From Massilia atriviolacea (GTDB taxonomy: Bacteria; Pseudomonadota; Gammaproteobacteria; Burkholderiales; Burkholderiaceae_D): a stretch of 64,000 nt of DNA. Below, piece by piece: positions 53,606 through 62,762 of the stretch. The stretch is taken from the NCBI RefSeq assembly GCF_003953935.1, contig NZ_RXLQ01000003.1, positions 124,001-188,000 on the forward strand, written 5' to 3'. The position numbers and the translations under genes were made by a program. The notes beneath the pieces are model-generated. The model was not told the origin of the DNA, did not search any database, and saw only the letters and a list, made by a program, of their open reading frames with translations. Position 1 is the first letter of the stretch. The number at the start of each line of letters is the position of its first letter.

Positions 53606-56295
53606 ATGCGCAGATTGTACGAGCGGCCGATCGGGCTGGCCGCGCTGCTCAGGTAGCCGAAGGTGTAGCCGCTGTGGTTGGTCACCGGCGGATTTTCGTC
53701 GAACATATTGGTAATGCCGGCCACGATGCTGATGTTCTTGAAGCCGCTGTAGGTGCCGGTCAGGTTCCAGACCGAATACGGCTTGATCTCGCGGTGATAC
53801 TCGGCTGCCACCAGGTTCTGGTCGTCGTACTGCGAATTGTAGTTTTGCGTGAGCTGGGAACTCCAGTCGCCGCGCTTCCAGTTCATCTTCAGCGTGTGCT
53901 TCCAGCGATAGGTGATGATCGGGAAGCTGCTGGTGGTGCCGTTGCTGGCCAGGCCGAAGCGGCCGACGTTGGACACAAAAGCGCTGTCTTTTTCCAGCTG
54001 GTTGTCGAACTGGGTCAGGTAGGTGCCGTCGAGCTGGAACTTGAACTCGCCGATGTCCATGCGCGGCAGCGCGTAGTTGGCCGTGACGTCGATCCCGGAC
54101 GTCTTCTGGCCGCCCAGGTTCATGGTCACGTTCTTGATGTAGGCCAGGGTGCCGTCCGGATTGCGCACGAACAGGTCCTTGTATTTGACCGGATCCTGGA
54201 AGTAGACCTGCTCCGGCAGGTTGGCCAGCATGTCCTTCATGCGGATGTTCCAGTAGTCGAGCGAGACGGTGAAGTTCTTGACCGGCTCGACCACCACGCC
54301 CAGGGTCCAGCCGCGCGAGGTCTCCGGGGTCAGCTGGTCGTTGCTGCCGGTCTGCTTGGGCAGGGCCACGTTGCACACTTCGGAGGCCACCGCGCCCGGC
54401 ACGGCGGTGCCGCTGCCGGCCACGCCGGGTTTGCCGCCAGGGCACAGGGTCGGGTCGTCCCATTTGCCCGAGGTGTTGCCATTGGCGCCGGGCAGGCGGT
54501 AGCCGTAGCGGTCGAACAGGGTCGGGGCGCGGAAGCCGGTGTTGGCGGAACCGCGCAACATCAGCGTTTTCGAGGGCTCGTAGCGAAAGCTCGCCTTCGG
54601 ATTGAAGGTGTTGCCGAAGTCGCTGAAATAATCGTCGCGCGCGGCCACGTTGACCGTCAGTTGCTTACTGATCGGAATATCGAGCTCGGCGTACAGCGCC
54701 GACACATTGCGCGCGCCTTCGCCGCGCGAGGAGGAGGCGTTGGCGTAGCTCACTTCATTGGTGATGGCCAGGCGTTCGTCCCTGGTGGTGTCGCGGTGGA
54801 TGTCGATGCCGACCGCCATCGCCAGCGCGCCGCCCGGCAGCTGCATCAGCGAGCGGCTGGCGGTGGCGTCGATGCCGGCGAAGGTGCTGGTCGAATTGCG
54901 GTTCATCTGGCCGTCGACCGAGATGTCGCGCAGATAGTTCTTGCCGGCCTCGTCCTGCAGGCCGAAGGGATTGAGCGCGCCGCTCGCCAGGCCCGAGTTC
55001 AGGCCGGGGCCGCTGACGTAGCCGGTGTGGTAATAGTTCTTGCGGTTGCTGTGACCGTACACCAGGCCGGCCTTGTAGTCCCACTCGCCGATCCTGCCTT
55101 CGTCGACCAGCGCCAGGCGCTGGTTCAGCTGGACGTCCTTGTTGCTGGCCAGGCCCAGGTCGGCCACGCTCCAGGTCACGATCAGCGGTTCGCCTTTCAG
55201 GCCGGCAACGGCCGGCACCCCGCCGGCGCCGCCCGGATACCATTTGCTGGTGGACGGCACGCGCGCGCTCACGCCCTTGGCGGTCACGCTCTGGGTCGGA
55301 TTGCGGGCCGCGATGATGGTCGACTCGCCGCGCATGTAGTCCAGGCTGATGCTGTGCTCGTCCGACACCTGCCTGGTGCCGCGCGCATAGAAGGTCAGCT
55401 GCCTGGTCTCGTGCAGGGCGGTGCCGTACTCGTTGTTATCGATGATGCAGGTGTTCTTGGCGCCCTGGATCGAGTAGGGCGCCAGGCAGCCGGACTTGTA
55501 GTAGGGATTGGCGGCGGTCTTGTTGGTGGCGGTGGTGAAGTTGGCCGGGCTGGCATAGCCGCCGCTGCCCAGGGTCGGGGCGCGGCCGATGCTGGCCAGC
55601 AGTTCGGGCGAACTCAGTTCGAGGCGGTCGCGCGCGGCCAGGCGGCTGCGCTGGCGGCCGTCGATGGTGCCGTAGACGTTCCAGCCGTCGGTGGCCAGGT
55701 TGCCGTGGCCGAAGGTGGCCGACAGGCGCTGCTCGTCGCCGCCGCCCGATTTTTCGGGCTGCACGTACTGGGCGGTCACATTGCCGCCTTCGACGCTGTT
55801 CTTGGTGATGAAGTTGACCACGCCGCCGATGGCGTCCGAGCCGTAGATCGAGGAGGCGCCGTCGCGCAGGATTTCCACGCGCAGCAGGGAGCTCATCGGG
55901 ATGACGTCGAGGTTGGCGTAGCCGTCGGCGATCGCCTCGTTGGCCAAGCGGCGGCCGTTGAGCAGCACCAGGGTGCGGTTCACGCCCAGGCCGCGCAGGT
56001 TGATGTTGGTGCCGGAACCGGCGTTGGACGGGGCCAGCGAGTTCGATTGCGGCAGCGCCATCATCACATCGGCCAGGCTGGTCATGCCGCGCTGGGTGAA
56101 TTCCTCGGCCTTGATCGTCGAGACCGGCAGGGCCATCTCGGTCGCCAGGCGCTTGATGCTCGACCCCGTCACTTCGACGCGCTGCATGCCGGCGTCCGCC
56201 TGTTGGGCCGCGGCCTGGTTCATCACCGTCAGCACCGCAAGGGTGATGGACGACAATACGAGTTTCGATTGGATCGAGCTGGTGTGCTTATTCAT
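53590..56295 (-). CDS. TonB-dependent receptor
   Basis: This 901-residue outer membrane receptor has a signal peptide (cleavage near AAAQ), a plug domain (about 35-165; NINLRGLGVNRTLVLLNGRR and VEILRDGASSIYGSDAIGGVVN), then a 22-strand barrel ending in the typical MTYNF-type C-terminal phenylalanine. It is presumably the uptake channel for pectin oligomers, as it leads the run of GH28, PEP-CTERM and PL1-CE8 genes. This substrate is inferred from context. Confidence 0.93.
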   Translation of the reverse strand: MNKHTSSIQSKLVLSSITLAVLTVMNQAAAQQADAGMQRVEVTGSSIKRLATEMALPVSTIKAEEFTQRGMTSLADVMMALPQSNSLAPSNAGSGTNINLRGLGVNRTLVLLNGRRLANEAIADGYANLDVIPMSSLLRVEILRDGASSIYGSDAIGGVVNFITKNSVEGGNVTAQYVQPEKSGGGDEQRLSATFGHGNLATDGWNVYGTIDGRQRSRLAARDRLELSSPELLASIGRAPTLGSGGYASPANFTTATNKTAANPYYKSGCLAPYSIQGAKNTCIIDNNEYGTALHETRQLTFYARGTRQVSDEHSISLDYMRGESTIIAARNPTQSVTAKGVSARVPSTSKWYPGGAGGVPAVAGLKGEPLIVTWSVADLGLASNKDVQLNQRLALVDEGRIGEWDYKAGLVYGHSNRKNYYHTGYVSGPGLNSGLASGALNPFGLQDEAGKNYLRDISVDGQMNRNSTSTFAGIDATASRSLMQLPGGALAMAVGIDIHRDTTRDERLAITNEVSYANASSSRGEGARNVSALYAELDIPISKQLTVNVAARDDYFSDFGNTFNPKASFRYEPSKTLMLRGSANTGFRAPTLFDRYGYRLPGANGNTSGKWDDPTLCPGGKPGVAGSGTAVPGAVASEVCNVALPKQTGSNDQLTPETSRGWTLGVVVEPVKNFTVSLDYWNIRMKDMLANLPEQVYFQDPVKYKDLFVRNPDGTLAYIKNVTMNLGGQKTSGIDVTANYALPRMDIGEFKFQLDGTYLTQFDNQLEKDSAFVSNVGRFGLASNGTTSSFPIITYRWKHTLKMNWKRGDWSSQLTQNYNSQYDDQNLVAAEYHREIKPYSVWNLTGTYSGFKNISIVAGITNMFDENPPVTNHSGYTFGYLSSAASPIGRSYNLRMTYNF

Positions 56296-56501
56296 GTGAG
56301 ACGGTCTCCTGCGGATTATTGTTTGACATTAGAAGCCCCCGGCCGTGGCGCGGAAGCTGGTCAGGACACCTCGCGTATCCTGTGCCACGGCGACGAAGGC
56401 GTGAGCCGGGGTCGACGTGGTCAATAATGGGGTGCTCGCGTGGTGCGGCGTTCTGTGCGCCTGCTGCCCACTGATAGATAGAGATAGAGACAGGCCGGTG
56501 C
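56296..56501. other. Intergenic region between GntR gene and TonB receptor
   Basis: This 206-bp stretch should hold the promoter of the pectin operon. It includes GCTGGTCAGGACACC (around 56355), only partly like the GntR operator found at 57244, and a GATAGATAGAGATAGAGA tract (about 56474-56492). I cannot define a promoter with confidence. Confidence 0.3.
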
Positions 56502-57206
56502 TTATCCTCGCGAAAATGTCCGTGTGACGCGTTCCAGGTGGGAGCGCATGGCGGCGTGGGCGGCGGCCGGATCGCGCGCCACGATGGCTTCCAGGATGCG
56601 GCGGTGGTCGAGCAGGGTGGCCTGGCGCAATTCTTCGGTCTGGAAATGTTCCTTGAGCTTGTGCCAGAGGCGGCCGCGCTGTTTCCACAGGTGGTCGACC
56701 GCGCCGACCATGGCGCTGTTGCCGGTGGCGCGCGCGATCGACAGGTGGAAGTCGCGGTCGAGCTGTTCGTTGCTGCTGTAATTGTCGTGCTGGCGTTCCA
56801 TTTCGAGGACGGCGGCGCGGATCGCCTCGATGGCGCCGTCGCTGGCCATGCGGGCGGCGCTGGCGCACACCTCGGCTTCGACCAGGCGGCGCGCGGCCAG
56901 CACCTCGAACGGGCCGGGCCCGGCTTCCTCGGGTTCGGAGCGGGGCGGCTGGACGCGGGTCACGTAGACGCCGGAGCCGCCGCGCACGTCGACCACGCCG
57001 CGCAGCTCCAGGGCGATCAGGGCTTCGCGCAGGGATGCGCGGCTGACGGCCAGGCGGCTTGCCATCTCGCGTTCGGGCGGCAAGCGCTCGCCGGCGCCGA
57101 TTCCTTCGTCGCGGATCAGTTCCTCGATGCGCCCGGCGACGATGCGGTACAGCCGCGGTTCGTGCGCGAGGGAACTGTCGGGAGCGAGTGTGACTTTCTT
57201 GAGCAT
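56502..57206 (-). CDS. GntR-family (FadR/FCD type) transcription regulator
   Basis: This 234-residue regulator has an N-terminal winged helix (GERLPPEREMASRLAVSRASLREALIAL) and a C-terminal FCD effector domain. FCD metal-binding residues appear as RDFHLSIA, LLDHRRILEAI and MRSHLERV. This subfamily includes regulators of hexuronate and pectin use. ATG 57206 is chosen; GTG 57218 is also in frame. It is likely to control the pectin locus and itself through the site at 57244. Confidence 0.9.
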   Translation of the reverse strand: MLKKVTLAPDSSLAHEPRLYRIVAGRIEELIRDEGIGAGERLPPEREMASRLAVSRASLREALIALELRGVVDVRGGSGVYVTRVQPPRSEPEEAGPGPFEVLAARRLVEAEVCASAARMASDGAIEAIRAAVLEMERQHDNYSSNEQLDRDFHLSIARATGNSAMVGAVDHLWKQRGRLWHKLKEHFQTEELRQATLLDHRRILEAIVARDPAAAHAAMRSHLERVTRTFSRG

Positions 57207-57223
57207 GGAGGCCTGCACATCTT

Positions 57224-57255
57224 TTGGTCAGGCCATTCTAAAGTGGTCTGACCAA
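57224..57255. promoter_or_regulatory. FadR/GntR-type operator upstream of the GntR gene
   Basis: TGGTCTGACCA (57244-57254) is a perfect palindrome, matching the TGGTC-N-GACCA pattern of FadR-family operators. It is 37 bp before the GntR start. TTGGTCAG at 57224-57231 forms a second half-site, an inverted repeat with CTGACCAA (57248-57255). Both lie where autoregulation would be expected. Confidence 0.65.
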
Positions 57256-57306
57256 TCGCGCAAGGTGCTCGGGCCAAAATAGTGCGGGGTGTACCTGTTT
57301 TGGTGC

Positions 57307-58698
57307 TTACTTGGCCAGGCGGCGCTGCATGGCGGCCAGGCGCCGTCCCAGGCGCGACATCAGGCTGGCAAACAGATAGCGCAAGGTGGCCAGCGGATGC
57401 TGCACGCCGTAACCCTGGCGCCCCAGGTTCTGCGGCATGAAAAAGCGGCTGAAACGCTGCAGCGCGCCGCTGTCGCCGACCCGGAAGCGGGCGTTGACGT
57501 GGGTGGTGCTGAAGCCGTATTCATTGGCGAACAGGAAGACCGCGCTGGGCGACGTCATCGAGATATCCGCCAGTTCGTCGTCGTGCAGCTGGGTGCAGCC
57601 GCGCAGGTAGGAGACGCGGATGGTGAGGGCGATGTCGGGAATGCGGATCGTCAGCGGCTGGATCAGGCCGACCAGCTCCAGCAGGCAGGGCAGGCCCAGC
57701 AGGTTGGCATTGGCGCCCTTGCGGTAGCTGTCGGCGGCGGCGCGCACCTGGGCCGGCGTGGCCGGCGGCTCGGACGGCAACAGCTCGCAGGGCGCGCCAA
57801 GCAGGCGCTCCCAGTGCTCGACGGCGGCATCGCTGGCCCAGGCCAGGCTTTCGGCGGTGTCCACGCCCAGGGCGATGGTGTCGCCCGGCCGCAGGAAGCG
57901 CACCGAGCCGGTGGCGCGCGACAGGCGCGCCCACTGCGCCAGGCGGCGCGGCGTGTTCTGGTGGTCGTTCATATAGCAGTTGTCGATGTGGGCAAACGAC
58001 ACGAAGGAGGCGAAGGGCACCGTGATCCTGGGTCCGAAGGCCTCGATCTGCAACTTGATGCGGTGCAGTTTTTCGGCGGCCGCGGCGCAGCGCAGCTCGG
58101 CCTGGAAGGGGTTGCCGACCCAGTTGGCGTAGCCGAACTGGGTCATCAACACATCGACCCGCTCGCACAGCAGGGCGATGCTGGCCTTGACCACGGCGCA
58201 CTGGGCGGCGGTGCTCAAGGCGCAATCGTTGATGTCGAGAACGTGGCGCCCGCCCGCGCTGATCAGGCAGTAGGCATCGCCGTCGGCATGCGGGAAGACC
58301 GTGATGCGCATCTCGTCGTCGAGCGCGACCGGGATGCCGGGCGCGCATTCGATGACATCGAAGCCATTCCCGCGCAAAAAGTTGACCACGCGCTTGTCCT
58401 TGGTTTGCTGGAACAGCATGGTGACCTTGCCGGCGAAGTCGCGTTTCAGGCGCTTGACGAAGGGCACCGAAAAGTGATCGGGATGCTCGTGCGAAAACCA
58501 GATGAAGGTGTTGCGCTTGAGCGCGGCCAGGTCGGCGATCAGGGCCGCGTTCGAGGTGCCCGGGTCGAGCAGGCTCCAGCCGTTGTTGAAGACCGGGCCT
58601 TCGACCCAGGGATCGGCCAGCAGCACGGTGTGCTCGTTGGCGATGTGGAAGCAGGCGTGGTTGACGAAGGTGAGCAAGTTGGGGGACATGGGATTCAT
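57307..58698 (-). CDS. Metallo-beta-lactamase-fold hydrolase
   Basis: This 463-residue soluble protein has the HxHxDH metal motif as FSHEHPDHFS, and later histidine and aspartate residues (HADGDAY, DINDCALS). DPWVEGPVFNNGW near the N-terminus is similar to MBL domains of UlaG/CMP-NeuAc-hydroxylase-like proteins, but there is no Rieske domain. The substrate is unknown. The flavin reductase gene lies only 12 bp upstream, so the two are likely an operon with an oxidoreductive reaction in common. Confidence 0.85.
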   Translation of the reverse strand: MNPMSPNLLTFVNHACFHIANEHTVLLADPWVEGPVFNNGWSLLDPGTSNAALIADLAALKRNTFIWFSHEHPDHFSVPFVKRLKRDFAGKVTMLFQQTKDKRVVNFLRGNGFDVIECAPGIPVALDDEMRITVFPHADGDAYCLISAGGRHVLDINDCALSTAAQCAVVKASIALLCERVDVLMTQFGYANWVGNPFQAELRCAAAAEKLHRIKLQIEAFGPRITVPFASFVSFAHIDNCYMNDHQNTPRRLAQWARLSRATGSVRFLRPGDTIALGVDTAESLAWASDAAVEHWERLLGAPCELLPSEPPATPAQVRAAADSYRKGANANLLGLPCLLELVGLIQPLTIRIPDIALTIRVSYLRGCTQLHDDELADISMTSPSAVFLFANEYGFSTTHVNARFRVGDSGALQRFSRFFMPQNLGRQGYGVQHPLATLRYLFASLMSRLGRRLAAMQRRLAK

Positions 58699-58710
58699 GG
58701 CGGCACCGGT

Positions 58711-59214
58711 TCAGCTGAGGGCGATAAACCGGCCGCGGTGAAAGCCGAGCGACCGGTGCGGATGGAACTGGCAGCGCTCGACCATGCCGACGAAAATCGC
58801 ATGGTCGCCTTCCGGGTAACGGCTGCGCGCACGGCATTCGAAGCAGGCCACCGTGCCGTCCAGCAGCGGCTGGCCGGAGGCCGAGCGCGTGAAGCCGACC
58901 TGCGCGAAGCGGTCCTCGCCCGGGCGCGCGAAGCGCTGCGCCAGCGCCGCCTGGCCCTCGGCCAGCACGTTGACGACGTAGGCGTCGGCGAGCTCGAAGT
59001 CGGCCATGCAGCTGGCCGCGTGCGCCAGGCTCCACAGCACCAGAGGCGGATCGAGCGAGACCGCGTTGAAGGAATTGATGGTCACGCCGGCCAGGCGGCC
59101 GCCGGGCAGGGCGGCGGTCACGATGGTCACCCCGGTGGCGAACTGCGACAGGGCTTGCCGGAAATACTGGCGATCGAATTCGGCGGTCGGGGCGCACGGA
59201 GGAGGGGCTTGCAT
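58711..59214 (-). CDS. Flavin reductase-like protein
   Basis: This 167-residue protein is of the flavin reductase (FMN-binding split barrel) family. FATGVTIVTA, AGVTINSFNAVSLDPPLVLWSL and the late ARSRYPEGDHAIFVGMVE are typical. It probably supplies reduced flavin to a partner oxygenase. It lies upstream of, and is probably co-transcribed with, the MBL-fold gene. Confidence 0.9.
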   Translation of the reverse strand: MQAPPPCAPTAEFDRQYFRQALSQFATGVTIVTAALPGGRLAGVTINSFNAVSLDPPLVLWSLAHAASCMADFELADAYVVNVLAEGQAALAQRFARPGEDRFAQVGFTRSASGQPLLDGTVACFECRARSRYPEGDHAIFVGMVERCQFHPHRSLGFHRGRFIALS

Positions 59215-59299
59215 GGCTGGCCTGCGCGTGGTGGAGGTTTACCCATCCTAACGGCGGTCGGGTGCGCGGTTTTGATCCCGCACAAGCGGCCTGAACGGC

Positions 59300-60040
59300 T
59301 CAGTTGGCGGGCTGGTAGGTCGCCAGGATGGCTTGCATCCTGCCATTTTTGCGCAGCGCCAGCAGGGCGCGGTTCACCTGCGCCAGGGTCAGCTTGCCGC
59401 CCGGCGGCAGCGCGCAATACGTGTCGAACGGTTCGACGGCCAGCACCGCGCGGCTCAAACGCGCGCGTTCGGCGTGGGCGCGCCGCTGGTAGTCGTAATA
59501 CAGCGAATTGGTGACCATGTAATTGAAGCGGCGGCGCAGCAGCTTGCGCAGGTTCAGGTCGTCGCTGGCGGTGTCGTCGCGCACGAATTGCGGGCCCAGT
59601 TCGTGGTCCAGCAAGGGATAGCGGTAACCGGTGATGGTGCCGGTGCGGGCCCCGGCCAGCTCGCGCAGGCTGCCCAGCGGCGCCGTGTCGGTGCGGCCGA
59701 CGATGATCATCCGGTTCGAAAACACGGTCTCCGACCATTGCCAGCGTGGGCTGTCGAGCCATTCCGGCCGCAGGTCGCACAACAGGTCGACCGTGCCGTG
59801 CGCCAGCGCGGCCTCGACCCGCTTGCGCGGCAAGGTCAGGTAGCGCGGCCGCAGCTTCAGTTCGTGCGCGAGGGCGTCGCCCACGTCCTTGAGCAGGCCG
59901 CCGCTGAGTTCTTCGCCGTGGAAGCGGGTCATCGGCATGGCGCTGCCGGTGGACACGCCGAAGACCAGTTCGGCGCCGCCCGCGGGCAGCGCCAGTGCAA
60001 GGGAACAGAGGGAGGACAGCAGCAGGAAGCCAATCTTCAT
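59300..60040 (-). CDS. Periplasmic solute-binding protein (SBP family 3)
   Basis: This 246-residue protein has a signal peptide (cleavage near AGGA) and the fold of extracellular solute-binding proteins family 3: FHGEELSGGLLKDVGDAL, then GTVDLLCDLRPEW, and later residues that form the second lobe. No permease gene is adjacent. Amino acids or similar polar ligands are typical, and the actual ligand is unknown. ATG 60040 is chosen over an in-frame start at 60076, since it gives a normal signal peptide. Confidence 0.82.
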   Translation of the reverse strand: MKIGFLLLSSLCSLALALPAGGAELVFGVSTGSAMPMTRFHGEELSGGLLKDVGDALAHELKLRPRYLTLPRKRVEAALAHGTVDLLCDLRPEWLDSPRWQWSETVFSNRMIIVGRTDTAPLGSLRELAGARTGTITGYRYPLLDHELGPQFVRDDTASDDLNLRKLLRRRFNYMVTNSLYYDYQRRAHAERARLSRAVLAVEPFDTYCALPPGGKLTLAQVNRALLALRKNGRMQAILATYQPAN

Positions 60041-60082
60041 GCCGCCATCATACCTTGCCGTCGCCGGCAAGGGCACACCGGC

Positions 60083-60301
60083 TTACTGGATCTTGGCGAT
60101 GGACACCTCCGTCGACTTGACCAGGGCGATGACGTCGCTGCCGACCTTCAGGTCCAGATCCTGGATCGAGCGGCTGGTAATGACCGAGGTGACGATGCCG
60201 TGCGCGGTTTCGACATCGACCTCGGAGACCACCGGACCGGCGATGATTTCCTTGATCTTGCCCCTGAACTGGTTGCGTACATTGATTTCCGAGATAGCCA
60301 T
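60083..60301 (-). CDS. Mop/TOBE-domain molybdate-binding protein
   Basis: This 72-residue protein is a single Mop (molbindin) domain: INVRNQFRGKIKEIIAGPVVSEV is the family pattern, then VTSVITSRSIQDLDLKVGSDV. Such proteins oligomerise to bind molybdate or tungstate. It is the only molybdate gene in the window. Confidence 0.92.
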   Translation of the reverse strand: MAISEINVRNQFRGKIKEIIAGPVVSEVDVETAHGIVTSVITSRSIQDLDLKVGSDVIALVKSTEVSIAKIQ

Positions 60302-60334
60302 GGTGTTCCTTTCGCTTGGTGGGGGAGGGGTGTT

Positions 60335-61162
60335 TCAGTAACTCATGAGCAGGCGCAGCGGTTTACTGCCGCTGTCGCTGCCGGGACCGGGGTGGATCGC
60401 CTGCGGCGCGCCGCCGGCGAACAGTTTCAGTTCGCCCGGCTCGAAGCGCTGCCATTGCTCCCCGGTGGTCAGGGGCAGGGTGGCGATCACGACGATCTGG
60501 TCGTCCAGGTGGTTATGCTGGCGAAAATCGATCTGCAGGTCGCAATCGACCAGGCTGGCGCTGGCGAAGGGGTAGGCGCGCACCACGTAATACAGCTGGG
60601 TCGAGCAATGCGCCAGTAAGAACTCGCCATTCGACAAGATGAAATTGAAGCTGCCGTGGCGCGCGATCACTGCGGCCATGGTCTGGACCGCCGTGAACAG
60701 GGCCGCGCGCGAGGGCGGCTGGACCGGAAAGCGGCGCCGCAGTCCGGCCAGAAGATAGCAGAACGCGCGTTCGCTGTCGGTTTCGCCGGCCGGGGCGAAA
60801 TGCGGATCGGGCGCCGGCCGGAACGTGCTCAGGTCGCCGTTGTGCGCAAACGACCAGGTCGTGCCCCACAGCACCCGGGTGAAGGGATGGCTGTTCTGCG
60901 GCGCCACCCCGCCTTGGGTGGCCTTGCGGATATGCGCCACCACGTTCCGTGCCTTGACCGGATTGTGCTTGAGCGCATCGGCCAGCGGCGAATCGATGGA
61001 TGGGCGGTCGTCGATGATGAGGCGGCAGCCGGACGGCTCGTGAAAGGCGATGCCCCAGCCGTCGCGATGCACCCCGGTCCGCCCGCCGCGCTCGCTGAAG
61101 CCGGCGAAGCTGAAATTCAGCGCTGCCGGCTTGCTGCTGTTCATTCCGAGTAATTCACACAT
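60335..61162 (-). CDS. Class II glutamine amidotransferase
   Basis: This 275-residue Ntn-type amidotransferase begins MCELLGMN, so Cys2 becomes the N-terminal nucleophile. HRDGWGIAFHE, HIRKATQGGVAPQNSHPF and WSFAHNGDLSTF are classic motifs of this YafJ-like group. Start ATG 61162 is set by the conserved Cys; longer frames do not fit. Function is unknown; relatives act as glutaminases in small-molecule pathways. Confidence 0.92.
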   Translation of the reverse strand: MCELLGMNSSKPAALNFSFAGFSERGGRTGVHRDGWGIAFHEPSGCRLIIDDRPSIDSPLADALKHNPVKARNVVAHIRKATQGGVAPQNSHPFTRVLWGTTWSFAHNGDLSTFRPAPDPHFAPAGETDSERAFCYLLAGLRRRFPVQPPSRAALFTAVQTMAAVIARHGSFNFILSNGEFLLAHCSTQLYYVVRAYPFASASLVDCDLQIDFRQHNHLDDQIVVIATLPLTTGEQWQRFEPGELKLFAGGAPQAIHPGPGSDSGSKPLRLLMSY

Positions 61163-61371
61163 GGGCGTCATTCCTGTTTGCATCTGTTGACCCCAGCGTA
61201 GTCGCGGCGGGCGCATCCGCAAACGAATGTTTTCGCGTTTCGATAGACGCATTTTGCGCATAAGCGTGCCGGCTCGATATGCACTTGCCGCATATCGATG
61301 GGCGAAACGATTCCTTCGTTGCCGATACCGGCGGGGCTAGACTTTCCGCTTTACCTACAGCGAGAGATGCG

Positions 61372-62181
61372 ATGCCTTTCCCTACCTTGAACACCTACCT
61401 GGCCCACCTGTCCGACCCGGACCGTCCGGCCAGCAGCGTGTGGCTGGACGCGGCGGGCCGGGCCCAGGGCAAGTATTTCAACTGCACCATCACGAGCGCC
61501 TTCCAGCCCATCCGCGCGCTCGGCAGCAGCCGCATCGTCGCCTACGAAGGGCTGGCGCGCAGCGCCTCGGCCGGGGACGCCGGGCTCTCGCTGTGGAAAC
61601 TGCTCGACCACGCCGCCAGCGACGACGAATCGATCGAGCTCGACCGGCTATGCCGCATGCTGCACGCGATCAATTTCTTTCGCCAGGATGCGGCGGGGCA
61701 GAGCGACTTGTACCTGAACGTGCACGACCGTCTGCTCAGTGCGGTCAGCAGCAATCACGGGCATGCCTTCAAGCGCATTCTCGACGCGCTCGACCTGCCG
61801 CTGGGGCGCATCGTGCTGCAACTGCCGGCCACGACGCCGCAGCAGGGGTGGCTGCTGAACTACGTGGCCGACAACTACCGGCGCAACGGCTTCCGGCTGG
61901 CCCTGAATGCGGCCTCGGTAGCGCAGGCGCAGGCGATGGTGGCGGAGCAGAGGCCGCATGCGATCAAGCTCGACGCGCGCTATCTGTCGGGGGGCGTCTC
62001 GCTCGAACCGCTGCTCGACGCGGCCCGGGCGGCAGGGGTGCGGCTGATCTTCAAGCGGGTCGAGACGGCGCCGGCGATTGCCTCGCCGGAGGTCATCGCC
62101 GACCTGCCGCTGTATGCGCAAGGCTTCTTCCTCGACCAGCCGCAGGCATCGCTCGCCCCCGACACCGCCCTGGCCGCCTGA
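61372..62181 (+). CDS. EAL-domain protein, degenerate
   Basis: This 269-residue protein is an EAL-domain homologue (FQPIRALGSSRIVAYEGLAR as the EAL region). The DDFG metal motif, needed for c-di-GMP hydrolysis, is replaced by LNAASV, and the later EGVE motif is FKRVET. It is thus probably not a phosphodiesterase but may bind c-di-GMP or another protein. ATG 61372 is preceded by GCGAGAG and is chosen over 61279. It ends 10 bp before the second repeat array. Confidence 0.8.
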   Translation: MPFPTLNTYLAHLSDPDRPASSVWLDAAGRAQGKYFNCTITSAFQPIRALGSSRIVAYEGLARSASAGDAGLSLWKLLDHAASDDESIELDRLCRMLHAINFFRQDAAGQSDLYLNVHDRLLSAVSSNHGHAFKRILDALDLPLGRIVLQLPATTPQQGWLLNYVADNYRRNGFRLALNAASVAQAQAMVAEQRPHAIKLDARYLSGGVSLEPLLDAARAAGVRLIFKRVETAPAIASPEVIADLPLYAQGFFLDQPQASLAPDTALAA

Positions 62182-62191
62182 ACCGCCCCGA

Positions 62192-62615
62192 TGTCCACCC
62201 CGGTGCCAGGTCTGACAATCGGACACGGACTCAACAATCTTTTACCGGCCGGACCGCCGGGACCGTGTCCACTCCGGTGCCAGGTCTGACAATCGGACAC
62301 GAGCTCAACAACCTTTTGTCGGCCGGACGGTCGGGACCGTGTCCACTCCGGTGCCAGGTCTTGTCCACTCCGGTGCCAGGTCTGACAATCGGACACGAGC
62401 TCGTCCAGAGTTCTGGGACGGGAGCCATGATTTCTATCGCCGAGACGGTTGGGGCCGTGTCCGATTGTCAGACCTGGCACCGGAGTGGACAATTTTCATC
62501 GACGAGACGGTCGGGGCCGTGTCCGATTGTCAGACCTGGCACCGGGGTGGACAATTTTCATCGACGAGACGGTTGGGGCCGTGTCCGATTGTCAGACCTG
62601 GCACCGGGGTGGACA
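62192..62615. repeat. Second repeat array, forward and inverted copies
   Basis: Forward units of the same core as at 16.46 kb start at 62192, 62266 and 62340 (74-bp period; the third truncated to 22 bp, like the truncated unit in the first array) and at 62362. Three inverted units then start at 62457, 62519 and 62581 (62-bp period). The unit is TGTCCACTCCGGTGCC, then CAGGTCTGACAATCGGACAC. Spacer sequences are partly shared (GAGACGGTCGGGGCC). The array lies between the EAL-like and TonB-like genes, with no protein gene. Confidence 0.9.
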
Positions 62616-62762
62616 CGGGCGGGACGGTGGCGGTGGGGTGTGCACGGGACGCAAGTTTATTCCTCAGCGGCAGGGGCTTTTCGCTTAGAATTCGGGGGCT
62701 ATTAACGAATTTCGGGCAGGGGCAGGTATGGCGTCAGCAGGTGGTTGTCACGATTTGGTCAT

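Noticed and set aside
60053-60072. CCTTGCC/GGCAAGG hairpin after the Mop gene considered as a terminator
   Set aside because: It is a perfect 7-bp stem, but no T-tract follows on the minus strand; support is too weak to annotate.
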